A stretch of 64,000 nucleotides of DNA from NCBI GenBank assembly GCA_034401795.1, contig CM067367.1:34696880-34760879 (forward strand). Reading direction: 5' to 3'. The position numbers were made by a program, and so were the translations under genes. Below the pieces are notes generated by a model. It saw nothing but the letters and a program-made list of their open reading frames with translations. It was not told the origin of the DNA and did not search any database. Positions 55,560 through 64,000 of the stretch are shown here, piece after piece; the stretch's first letter is position 1, and each line of letters starts with the position of its first letter. This DNA comes from Chaetoderma sp. LZ-2023a (lineage: Eukaryota > Mollusca > Caudofoveata > Chaetodermatida > Chaetodermatidae).

Positions 55560-55770
55560 GGCTGGAATGGGTTTAACTTTTTTTGTGTGGTGGTGAGATG
55601 GGGCAATCTTGGGGTGGTGGTCTCTTGGCTCGATAACCAGGTGTCTTGGGATGAGTAGGTGGGCGGACTTCCCTCAGGAAAATTTCTGTCTGAGAAGACA
55701 TTTCATTTCAGGCAGCTTTTCTAATTGGCCAGGACTGGTTTTAGAAAGTATGTTAAATTTGCGTTGATTG
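55560..55770. repeat. Copy 2 of a ~210-bp duplicated segment
   Basis: See 54690-54905; here GATGGGGCAATCTTGGGGTG and GTGTCTTGGGATGAGTAGGT. Confidence 0.6.
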
Positions 55771-55940
55771 TCCAAAGGTTGAAGGTTTGTGAGCACGCAT
55801 TGTCCTATCACAACTTGTAAGTTTTGACTAAAACACATTACCTTGCAATTATATTGTCTATTTTCTGATACGCATGTGGAAGATATAATAAAATATTATG
55901 TCATATAGAAAAAAACATAACTTGTTTGTAATTTACTGAC

Positions 55941-56197
55941 CAGTCTACGTTCTGAAGTCGCGCGTTTTTGTAGTCCATGCCATTCACCTCATCTGCTGCA
56001 ACCGCATTCTCGAAATCTGGTACCAGTTCAAATTGGTAGGGACCTTCGCCTAAATTCGGCACATCATTACCATCTTCAGGCCTGGAGTCACTACTTCCCC
56101 CAGATATGAGCTCATACTCGTTGTAGTGACTGCTGCCTGAAGAATACGCCGAGAAATCTTCACCGTCGCTTGAATAAATTTCCATGTTTATTTCCAT
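55941..56197 (-). CDS. First exon of a P2X7-like protein gene (candidate)
   Basis: The minus-strand frame starts at the ATG at 56197 (or 56185) and runs 85 codons to a splice donor, GACTG|GTCAGT, at 55941/55940. The encoded segment is acidic and serine-rich (YSSDGEDFSAYSSGSSHYNE), then PYQFELVPD and, at the end, ARLQNVDW with the tryptophan codon split by the intron. Many invertebrate proteins named P2X7-like start this way and continue WCxCGxC in the next exon, which would zinc-bind. That next exon was not found downstream, so the family call is tentative. It faces the exon at 56543 across a shared upstream region. Confidence 0.5.
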
Positions 56198-56542
56198 GTT
56201 CAGCGAGGATAGAGTTTTGTCTAGCAGACAGTCGGTCCCTCTGATGACGTCACATCCTCGTATTGACGCTAGTACTTCCGTTTCAGTTTCGTTTTTTGTA
56301 AAGGTACGAAAATGGGCACGATCGACGAAGTATTTACATAATTATCTGAATCCTATGATAGTGTAATTTGTTTTAGGCATTATATGTTGTGTTGTTATCA
56401 CTTATTAACACACACATCTCGCTGCGTGCAGCGCTTGCTCTTTAAAGTAAAGAATACGCGCCTTTTTTAAGGTTCGCCTGAAGGGAACTCGGAGAGGCGG
56501 AATTTACACAACAAGAACAAGAACAATAAGAAAAACTTGAAA
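56198..56542. promoter_or_regulatory. Candidate bidirectional promoter
   Basis: 345 bp separate two divergent ATG codons. It contains a perfect CRE, TGACGTCA (56245-56252), an ETS-like ACTTCCG (near 56273), and AGTTTCGTTTTT, which is close to an interferon-response element. No TATA box was evident. Promoter activity is inferred from gene arrangement and motifs. Confidence 0.45.
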
Positions 56543-56680
56543 ATGGGCGATGTTGATGTTGAAAACGATTTAGGCGTTCATGATGTTCTTGACGACGGCT
56601 TCCAAGATGGGGAATACGAGGTTCACACTGCTGATGGTGGTATTGCCGAAGTACATGATGAATCCGGCGTGGAAGATCCG
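56543..56680 (+). CDS. First exon of an unknown plus-strand gene
   Basis: ATG at 56543 and 46 codons to a strong donor, GATCCG|GTATGTGAG, at 56680/56681. The segment is acidic (MGDVDVENDLGVHDVLDD and later AEVHDESGVEDP) and has no recognised domain. The exon ends in phase 0. The next plus-strand exon that starts in phase 0 and has a good acceptor is the hAT exon at 61402, so this may be the N-terminus of that gene. That link is speculation; BED-finger exons expected between were not found. Confidence 0.45.
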
Positions 56681-56949
56681 GTATGTGAGATCGGTATAAG
56701 ATTACATTGTCTTGACATCAGTTTTCTTAATTTCCAAATTCAAAAAATTGCCATTTGATTTGACCAACTTCTCAGAAATACTTTCATGGTGTTTGATATC
56801 GCATGGTTGTTCACGTGCATTAGACTATGTCTTGATTCTATGACTCTATCCTTATTCTAAAATATGACAAGGGGGATCCCGGATTATGTAAAGATGTTTG
56901 AGTATAATATGAAAATAGGCGTTGCCTATAAGCGAATTCCCGAGTAGAC
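56681..56949. other. Likely intron sequence
   Basis: It follows the donor at 56681. No repeat or gene was recognised before the LINE. Confidence 0.35.
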
Positions 56950-59071
56950 ATGGAACAACGTGTACTGATGAGGCTGATATCTTAGTGGCATTTAAGGAAC
57001 ACTTTGGTGCACTGGCCAGTCCTCTTCAAGATGCAGCGTTCGCCGAAGCCTATAAGACCTTAGTGGAGAACGATCTCATCGTAATTGAAGACCTGTGAGT
57101 GTGAGTGTGTCATAACCAGAAAAAACAGAATCAGCCTGTAACAGAATTAGAGCTCAGGGAAATCGTAGCTGGGTTTAAGAACAATAAAGCTCCGGATTAT
57201 CAAAGACTAACTGCAGAGCATCTGAAGCATGCCCCGGCAGCAGTATTTGATCACTTAGCAATTCTAATGAACTATATTGTCTCAAAGGGACACGTTCCAC
57301 GTGACATGAAGCAAGGAATATTAACCCCTGTCCTCAAGAAAGATAAAGATAGTAAACTAGCAACAAATTATAGGGGGATTACGGTCCTGTCATTAATCGG
57401 AAAGATACTTGAGAAACTGCTTTTAAACCGAACCAAACATAACCACGATAACATTCAGTCCATGTGGCAGAGAGGATTCACAGAGGGATCGTCCTCCAAC
57501 AACACAGCGTTGATCATTTCAGAGGTTGTGAACGAAGCCAAGGACAACCAGGAACAAGTGGCTATGGTCACGCTAGATGCCTGCAAAGCGTTTGATGTAG
57601 TGTGGCACGCTTCACTCCTTCGTAAGATATACATCAGCGGAATCGAACAATCACTCTGGGGAACCATCCAAGACCTCTATACTGATGCCGAAACTGTGGT
57701 CAAGCTTAAGGGCCGAATTTCCTCACCTCTACAGATCCAGCAGGGAGTACGCCAGGGTGGAATCCTTTCCACCATCCATTATAAACTATTCAACATATGA
57801 TTGAGGATATGCAAGTCGGATAAAAAATTGGACACATTAATTGCTCAGCACCAACTTGCGCTGATGACATTGCCATTCTCGCACGCGATACTAATCATCT
57901 CCAAGAGATTCTCAACGTTGTCCACCACTACACCAATCAGGAACAGTACTCTATCAATCCAGCAAAGAGTGCTCTTATCTTTCTTAACAAATGACCAAAA
58001 GAAATGCCCAAAATACAGCTAGGAGAAAAACAAATCCTTGAATCAAAGTGTGAAACACATCTGGGTATAGAACATTCCCTACGGGGCAAAGAAAATGTGC
58101 AGAAGAGGATTCAAATGGCACGGAGAATGGTGTACTCCTTGATGGGAGCTGGACTGCATGGCAATGGCGGAATGTCTCCTGCACTAGCTGCGCATGTATG
58201 GAAAATCTACTGTCGCCCAAGATTACTCTTTGGTCTAGAAACTCTGGAAATGAACCAAACCGAGATTAATCTCATGGAGCAATTCCAACGCAAAATTCTC
58301 CGGCAACTCCAATCCCTTTCAAAGTGTACAGCCTCAACAGCAACACTTTGCTTACTGGGCATAAGACCTATAGAAGCTGAGATAGACTGCAGAAAACTGA
58401 ACTTCTTAGGAAACATACTCAGAAACCGAGAGATGCTAGAGTATCAAATAGCTGCGAGACAGTTAGCTGTAAAGAGTATCAGAAGCAGCAGCTGGTTTAT
58501 GAGATGTCAACACCTACTCTCTAAGTATGATCTTCCAAGTATCTACCAGCTGATTGACAGCATCCCTTCAAAACCTCAGTGGAAAGCAGCAGTCGACACA
58601 CAGGTTAATAAAGTTGTTCATGAAGCCTGGAAGAATGACGCCAGCACAAAATCCACCGTCAAGTATCTTAACGTTCTCGACTGCTCAGTGAACCATGTCC
58701 ACCATGTCTGGAGCTCTACTGATAATACAACAAGAGATGTAAGACGTGCCACGATTAAAGCGAAACTCCTGGTTGATACATACATTCTACAAGCTAATCG
58801 TAGTCGCTTTAATCAGGTTGCTGCACCTGACACATGCCAGCTTTATCGGCTAACAAAAGAAGACAGAACTCACTTCCTCGTAACTTGTCCAATGCTGATG
58901 GAATCCAGAAAACCGTATCTAGAAGATATCCGCTCTGTTGTACTCCAGGAGATCTACCCAGTAGCATATGATAGGCTGATTGCTGACCCAGAAAACATGG
59001 CTCAACTAATCTTGGACCACTCCAAACTTTTCACCTGCTCCGATATCAACCAGTCCGCAGAGAACTATTAA
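56950..59071 (+). pseudogene. Non-LTR reverse transcriptase, frameshifted
   Basis: Starting in LVAFKEHFGALASP (near 56985), it reads VTELELREIVAGFKNNKAPD, then LTPVLKKDKDS and NYRGITVLSLIGKILEKLLL, VTLDACKAFDVVW, QQGVRQGGILST. A frame change near 57795 and a TAA near 57831 precede the catalytic CADDIAIL at 57857. The C-terminal part (58004-59071) is open for 355 residues and includes a late C..C..H..C-like segment (TCQLYRLTKEDRTHFLVTCP). Two stops near 57095-57102 also break the start. The endonuclease is not present, so the element is 5'-truncated. Clade not assigned. Confidence 0.75.
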
Positions 59072-59820
59072 AAAGTATCCAGAATCACACGTGCTCTGCT
59101 ATGCCCTTCATTTGAAGCGAACTGACCTGGAAGGCCATTGTATATAACTAAATCTCCGTGAATTTGTACTTTGTGCACATACACCTTTTGCCACACTGAC
59201 TTTTGTCAAGCTATTATCACACACGAACTATGTACAGTATGCACACACTTCTCAACACGATCGAATTGCTTGCCTGAGCTACGATTCCTGGGAAATTAAT
59301 ATAACCTGGATACTCTCCCAGGAGCGTCAGTGTCGCAACGGATTCAATCCAGCTTGTGCGCGTGTGCTCGGCAACATCCGTTGCTTCTTCGTGTCTTCCG
59401 AACATTAGTTAAATTAATAAAAACTTTAATAATAAACTATTTTGCAACTCAAGTTGCAACTCTTCATTACCCTGCTCGTGCCAGGGGTGAGCCCATCGAG
59501 GCTGGCGTTCCGAGTACAGATTACTAAACCTGCCCCTGTGACAGATATTTGGACAGACTGACGGGCCGGGGAGAGTCAGATCAATTAGTATGTTCAAAAG
59601 TTGGAGAACTCCGCCACTGCTTGGTAGCGCGCCTCTTAATCGACCTTAGCTACAATATTTGACACAAACCCCAGTTATTGCTTCATATAATTCACGTATC
59701 CATTCGCTCGCACCTTAAATCATGTTAAATATGTCCTATATCTCACATTATTTAACTTTTTAGCTCATTGTTGACGAATTTTATCGAATTTCAAGCGAAC
59801 AGCCATTGCAAAAACAGTGA
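59072..59820. other. 3' region of the LINE or an unassigned repeat
   Basis: AATAAACTATTTTGCAACTC near 59434 and CTGCTCGTGCCAGGGGTGAG near 59475 could be the end of an LTR or LINE, but no second copy is in the window. No gene was seen. Confidence 0.3.
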
Positions 59821-59824
59821 TTTG

Positions 59825-59901
59825 GCAATTACATTGATTGGAATCTGTTGCTGCTTAAGGCAGCAACATATCCCAGTCAAATTAATTTCAAAAAAATCAA
59901 T
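59825..59901. repeat. Family A hairpin
   Basis: GATTGGAATCTGTTGCTGCT on the left and AGGCAGCAACATATCCCAGT on the right, then CAAATTAATTTCAAAA. The outer left arm is lost. Confidence 0.7.
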
Positions 59902-60037
59902 AATGTACCTCCCATGAATACTGTGATTTCATTGACTAGGGTTAACATATATTTTGTAGCTTTCCAACCTACATGACATATCCCTTTCAACTTGTAGGCT
60001 AAACAAAGTACACATCATTCAATACAATGTAAGAAGG

Positions 60038-60151
60038 CTGAATATTGTTAGTGCTTAACTGGAAGCTGTTGCAGGCTATGGCAGCTGTGAGCAACAGCCC
60101 ACCCCCACCCCCACTTCACCCCTCTCTTAAAACTTGCAACATATTCAACAA
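60038..60151. repeat. Diverged family A hairpin
   Basis: CTGAATATTGTTAGTGCTTA, tip GAAGCTGTTGCAGGCTATGG with GAGCAACAGCC, and AACATATTCAAC at the right, with a CCCACCCCC insertion in the right arm. Confidence 0.6.
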
Positions 60152-61401
60152 CTTATTAAGATGAAATTGAGTTTCTGCGATACTATGGCTTCAGTTGAAA
60201 GAGTTAACAATTCTCTGGCTTAAATAGTGAATGATAAAAAGTTTTAGTGTGATCAGCGTGTATCAATGTGTCCACCGTGTTACTAGTTTTACTACGAATA
60301 CGAGAATGCTATATATAGAGATACTACTACGTCATTCATAAAATTACCACATAAAACATTGTTTATTTTCTTTACTGTCTGTAGTTTCCTTTCGATTCAT
60401 TGGTTGCTTTCTATATAGTTATATTTATTAACCAATAATCTCGCGAGAAAGTATGTTCCCGACTTTGCAGAAGAGTACTCGAGAACACTCTCGCGCATGC
60501 GTCGATCTTGGCGACATGCCATTCTAAATCTGTTACTTGCGTGAATCAAGCACGATACGCCGCCGTAGCATGGCTAACTATACTGTGTCGGCCTTGATTT
60601 GGGGATTCACTAACAGGAGTTTAGCATTCCCGATGATATAACTCAGTTTCTGAGACAAACATTGTCTAAATCGACCAGAATCAGCCTAGATAAACTTGTA
60701 TTTTTAAAGTTTATCATAACGCTAACTAATGACGAGGCAATGATCAATAGCCATATCCCCTATAGGAGAATTTAGATTTACAAGAGAGTCTGTTACGAGC
60801 AATATGTCGACGACTGTGAATACCCCGTGATACATATTGCGAGTTTCCGACTGGTGTCCAAACTCAAAACTGAAGTCTGTAACAGTTTATTATTATACCA
60901 GAAGAAGGAAGCCGCTAACGCATGCGCACATCGCTAGCTTTTAGAATTTTTATCCATAGAGCACTTACTGAACTCGCGTCACCGGCGGTCATTTGTCCCA
61001 TAGTGAAGGAAGGTAGGAAGATGTGTGCTCTATAGCTATATATGTCTATGGACTATATCGGGAATCAGTCTCCAACGCATGCGCATCTCGCTTCCTTACT
61101 AATTTTGACAAGCGTTTTGCAACTTTTAGCGACTTTATCAAAAATATTTCAAAATTAAGTGAATTGACTGAATTTTACATCAAAATTATGTATCGCAGCA
61201 AATAGCTACGCAAAGTTGTGAATGTGTAGCAACAGGTACTCATTTGCATCGCATTTTGCCATGCGATACCGCTCAAAATATTCCCTGATTATTCACAACA
61301 ATGCATATGCCCATTGTCAGTGATATCCACCAGCATTGTTGCATCTTTTACCATTAAATATTTGCACCAGTCCAATGACGTTATAAAATGTATTACTTCA
61401 G
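60152..61401. other. Spacer with three NRF1-like palindromes
   Basis: No gene was recognised. CGCGCATGCG (60492-60501) and ACGCATGCGCA (60919 and 61075) resemble the NRF1 consensus. The stretch could be the promoter or an intron of the hAT gene. Confidence 0.4.
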
Positions 61402-62453
61402 GATGTAGCCACGCGATGGAACGCGACGTACTTTTTTCAGCGACTTCTGGAACAGCATTTAGCAATATTTGCAGTGATTTATGATGAACAGATTATGAAG
61501 TCATGTGATGCGAGAATGCTAGAGCTAAGCGATCAAGTCTGGAAAACAATCAAAGTGATAACGCCACTCCTAAAGCCCTTGCAGATGGCCACAACTGTAG
61601 TTTGCTCAGAGGAGTTTCCAGCCCTGAGCATGATCTATCCCATTGTATCCGGCCTTCTTCATAATCACATGTCGGCGAATAAGATAGTAGCTGGCTCCAA
61701 GAAAGCTGTTAGAAATGATCTTGAAAAACCCGGTACAAATCTGATGAACTCTATAAGCAGCTATATATCATCGCTCTAGCTCTCGATCCCCGATACAAAT
61801 CATTGAAGTTTCTGAGTGAAGACGATAAGACCGCTGTATGGAATTTTATGTTGTCATTGGTAGATGATCAAGCAGAACTCGCAAGAATGTCCTCCGTAGG
61901 CCAATCAGAGACAGAAATTAGTCAAAGCAGCCACGGTAGTAGTGAAAGCTTTCAAGTAGGTGAACCTGAACTTAAGCGTGCTAAGCTGGACCAATCAAAT
62001 AAGGCAATGGAATATCTCATGGGCAATCTTTACGAGAGAACTGATGATTCTGCAACAGTTGATAAGGATTTGGAGATAAAATCATACCGTACAGAGAGAA
62101 TTGTCACTGACATTAATCCTGTGAATTGGTGGCGACAGAATGCTTTTCGATTTCCTTCCGTGGCAGCACTTGCCAGAAAGTTCCTGGGAATTCCAGGAGC
62201 GTCTGTTCCTTCAGAGCGAATTTGCTCTGCAGCAGGCAATATCGTGACCAAGAAGCGAGCAAGACTTGACCCTGACGCTGTAAATGAACTTATTTTCATT
62301 AAAGAGAACTTCCGTGATAAGCATAAACGAAGTCAAGATTCAGAGCATCCATCACTGCTGACTGCAAGCTCGGTTCCATCTACCTCAACTGAATCTCCTG
62401 ATGTCACAGATACTGACCTTCAAGTTCAGTTACCAAGTTTGCCTTCACTTTGA
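61402..62453 (+). pseudogene. ZBED-like hAT transposase exon, one frameshift
   Basis: Acceptor TATTACTTCAG ends at 61401. It encodes DVATRWNATYFFQRLLEQ, then ITPLLKPLQMATTVVC and IYPIVSGLL. A one-base shift near 61770 leads to ALALDPRYKSLKFL. The C-terminal dimerisation domain (hATC) is at about 62070-62310: NPVNWWRQNAFRFPSVAALA, KFLGIPGASVPSERICSAAG and ARLDPDAVNELIFIKEN. The order RW..., LDPRYK, WW...FP, SERICS is that of hAT transposases and ZBED proteins. The frame after the shift stays open for 216 residues. No terminal inverted repeats were identified, so a domesticated gene or a transposon are both possible. Confidence 0.8.
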
Positions 62454-62640
62454 CAAGATCAGTAAGACTGACAATGGTTAATGTCTCAATGATATTATGA
62501 TACTGAACAATATACAGCTGAACATTAATGTTTAGGTATCGTTGACAGCTGGCATGGCTGACACTGGATATTGTTACCTGTTATATTTGCGTACATGTAT
62601 ATATGTTTGAACTTACTCATTAACCAGATCAAACCACCAT
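62454..62640. other. Spacer after hAT
   Basis: Nothing was recognised. Confidence 0.3.
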
Positions 62641-62965
62641 TTTTGAAAATTTACTACTGGAAGGACTGGCTCCATTACAAAGCCAATCATTCCCATGGTA
62701 AATTTTCAAAAATAGTCCACTCGTTCTGAAAATAGTAATTAACTAAGCAAACATTTTCTTGACCATTAAAATTTTAATGATCAAATCAAGGCTTGAATAA
62801 TTATTTTGAGAAATGCTAACTTGTAAGCAAGGAAAGGAATATTTTTGAAAACTTACTACTTGAATAACTGGCTCTATAATGGAGCACGCCATTTCAATGG
62901 GAAATTAGAAAAAATATTTTACTTCTGCACTGTAAATGGACATCTAGAATTTCATTTTCAACTTT
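62641..62965. repeat. Two family C hairpins
   Basis: 62641-62727: TTTTGAAAATTTACTACTGG and CCCATGGTAAATTTTCAAAA. 62838-62965: TTTTTGAAAACTTACTACTT and CAATGGGAAATTAG, closing CTGTAAATGGACATC. Confidence 0.65.
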
Positions 62966-62992
62966 CAAGACACCCCTATACAGGTATGTTGT

Positions 62993-63080
62993 TGAATATT
63001 TTGAAACCAATTTAATTGGAAGCTGGTCCTGCATGAGGCAGTAACAGATTCCAGGTAAATTGATTTTAAAATAATCAACT
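62993..63080. repeat. Family A hairpin
   Basis: TTGAATATTTTGAAACCAAT, tip GGAAGCTGGTCCTGCATGAG with GCAGTAACAGATTCC, and GATTTTAAAATAATCAAC. Confidence 0.7.
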
Positions 63081-63264
63081 ATGTACATATATGTGTCTAT
63101 GTGGTTTCTTTACTTTGGTCTAACCGGTCCAAAGGATTAATATTATTATTTACTATTTAGTATTTACGTGTAATACTATTTATAGTATACTATTTATAAT
63201 CAAGCAACTGTCGTTAGGAACAACACTTTAATGGCCAAGTTAGCCGTAACAGCTGTCTCGAGTC

Positions 63265-63425
63265 TCTTGGCAAATGTTTATTTGCAAGCAAAGAAGACTA
63301 TTTTTTAACAACTTTACCACTGGAATGACCAGCTCAATATTAACCGAGCCAGGCATGAGGCATTACAACAGTAAATTTTCAGTCTGTTTGGCATGCAAAT
63401 GGACATTCAGTTCAGTAAGCAAAGA
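63265..63425. repeat. Diverged family C hairpin
   Basis: TTTATTTGCAAGCAAAGAAG, TTTACCACTGGAATGACCAG, a longer AT-rich centre, then GAGCCAGGCATGAGG, AGTAAATTTTC and GCATGCAAATGGACATTC. Confidence 0.6.
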
Positions 63426-63953
63426 TTTTATTTTCCAATCAATGGTAATCATGAGTCGTTGAGAATTACAAAGAACAACCATTATATTGTTCAGACTGAG
63501 TATTAGTAATTACTTATTAGCATTGTTAGTTTCTTAGTTAAAGTTACCACTTGAATTAAATTCCAATAAATTTAATATTGTGCATTGATTATTGTTCACT
63601 TATGATATGCTCTCACATCCTTTCTGAATCACTAAGGTGTCATTATGGCCTATCGATGATGCAGTTGCAGATTCAGAGATAATGCCGTTCCAATACCTAT
63701 CCAATATTTATAAGGACATGACAGACAATAAGCTCCTAATAAATGTATTATGTAATTGATGAATCCAATCTGTCACTCAAGTATTGACATCGCATATAGG
63801 TTGACAACTTGACTCCTTGAGACATCGCAATCAAATGAGACAGTACTCTCCATCATGAAGCGAGAATAGTCTGTCAAGTCTACAAATTGTATGTCTTTGA
63901 GGACGACTTTGATGGAAATGTACTATTTAAGATTTAATAAACAATAAACATTC
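63426..63953. other. Spacer with part of a family A flank
   Basis: No gene was recognised. TACAAATTGTATGTCTTTGA at about 63880 is the family A flank that precedes the last hairpin. Confidence 0.4.
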
Positions 63954-64000
63954 TGTTGAAAATTTTGAAACTAATTTCAGTAATTTGACAGGGCGCTGTT
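63954..64000 (+). repeat. Family A hairpin cut by the window end
   Basis: TTGAAAATTTTGAAACTAAT, a short duplication (TTCAGTAATTTGAC) and then GGGCGCTGTT at the edge. Confidence 0.7.

Noticed and set aside
59072-59640. Solo LTR
   Set aside because: There is an AATAAA-like signal and a promising end, but no second copy, inverted TG/CA borders or primer site.
1381-64000. Hairpin repeats considered as a CRISPR array
   Set aside because: Copies are dispersed, in both orientations, with no regular spacers or cas genes, in a genome with introns and LINEs.

Overview
The window is animal nuclear DNA, most likely from a marine lophotrochozoan and probably a mollusc. It has split genes with GT-AG introns, several clades of non-LTR retrotransposons (two Tx1-like), a Ty3/Gypsy element with an env-like gene, hAT and THAP protein remains, and dozens of short hairpin repeats. 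Repeats ending in GAGGCCCAAGGGGCC and GCTCAC-type motifs recall repeats I associate with bivalve and gastropod genomes. No rRNA, tRNA, CRISPR array or bacterial-style operon was seen. Very little of the window is host coding sequence.

Layout. 0.3-8.7 kb: a GGTG minisatellite, then many hairpin repeats (families A, B and C below), with one non-repetitive 252-codon reading frame at 6754-7512 that may be a host exon. 8.8-21.0 kb: two Tx1-like LINEs head to tail on the minus strand, the first decayed and the second with an intact 1305-residue ORF2; their outer borders fall in GAA/CTT-rich microsatellite. 21.1-27.1 kb: a minus-strand LINE split by a roughly 5.0 kb element with inverted terminal repeats of about 300 bp, which carries a decayed plus-strand gene of an uncharacterised invertebrate family. 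28-31 kb: hairpin fragments and microsatellites. 31.1-38.1 kb: a decayed Gypsy retrotransposon on the minus strand (gag, pol, env-like). 38.5-42.8 kb: a CR1-like LINE split by a second LINE.

43.1-51.6 kb: a plus-strand split gene or domesticated transposon gene. A THAP zinc-finger segment is followed 2.4 kb downstream by five exons that I match to an uncharacterised family; several splice phases join correctly, but there is one frameshift. Its introns are filled with tandem ~130-bp repeats, a 121-bp palindrome, hairpins and CGCA microsatellites. 55.9-56.7 kb: two divergent first exons flank a 345-bp candidate bidirectional promoter; the minus one resembles the start of invertebrate P2X7-like proteins. 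56.9-59.1 kb: a frameshifted LINE reverse transcriptase. 61.4-62.5 kb: the large exon of a ZBED-like hAT transposase. The remainder is hairpin repeats.

The commonest structure is a set of hairpin repeats. Family A (over 20 copies and fragments) has a stem starting TTGAATATTTTGAAACTAAT and a GCTGTTGCTGCC tip; in its long form it lies between GC-box-like sequence and a row of TGACGTCA (CRE/ATF) sites. Family B (TTAACCCTTACCACTCTGAT termini) has nearly the same tip, GTTGCTGTC. Family C has arms around TTTACCACTGGAATGACTGG. These behave like non-autonomous mobile elements. The shared tip in otherwise different arms and the dispersed CRE rows are the least explained signals here.
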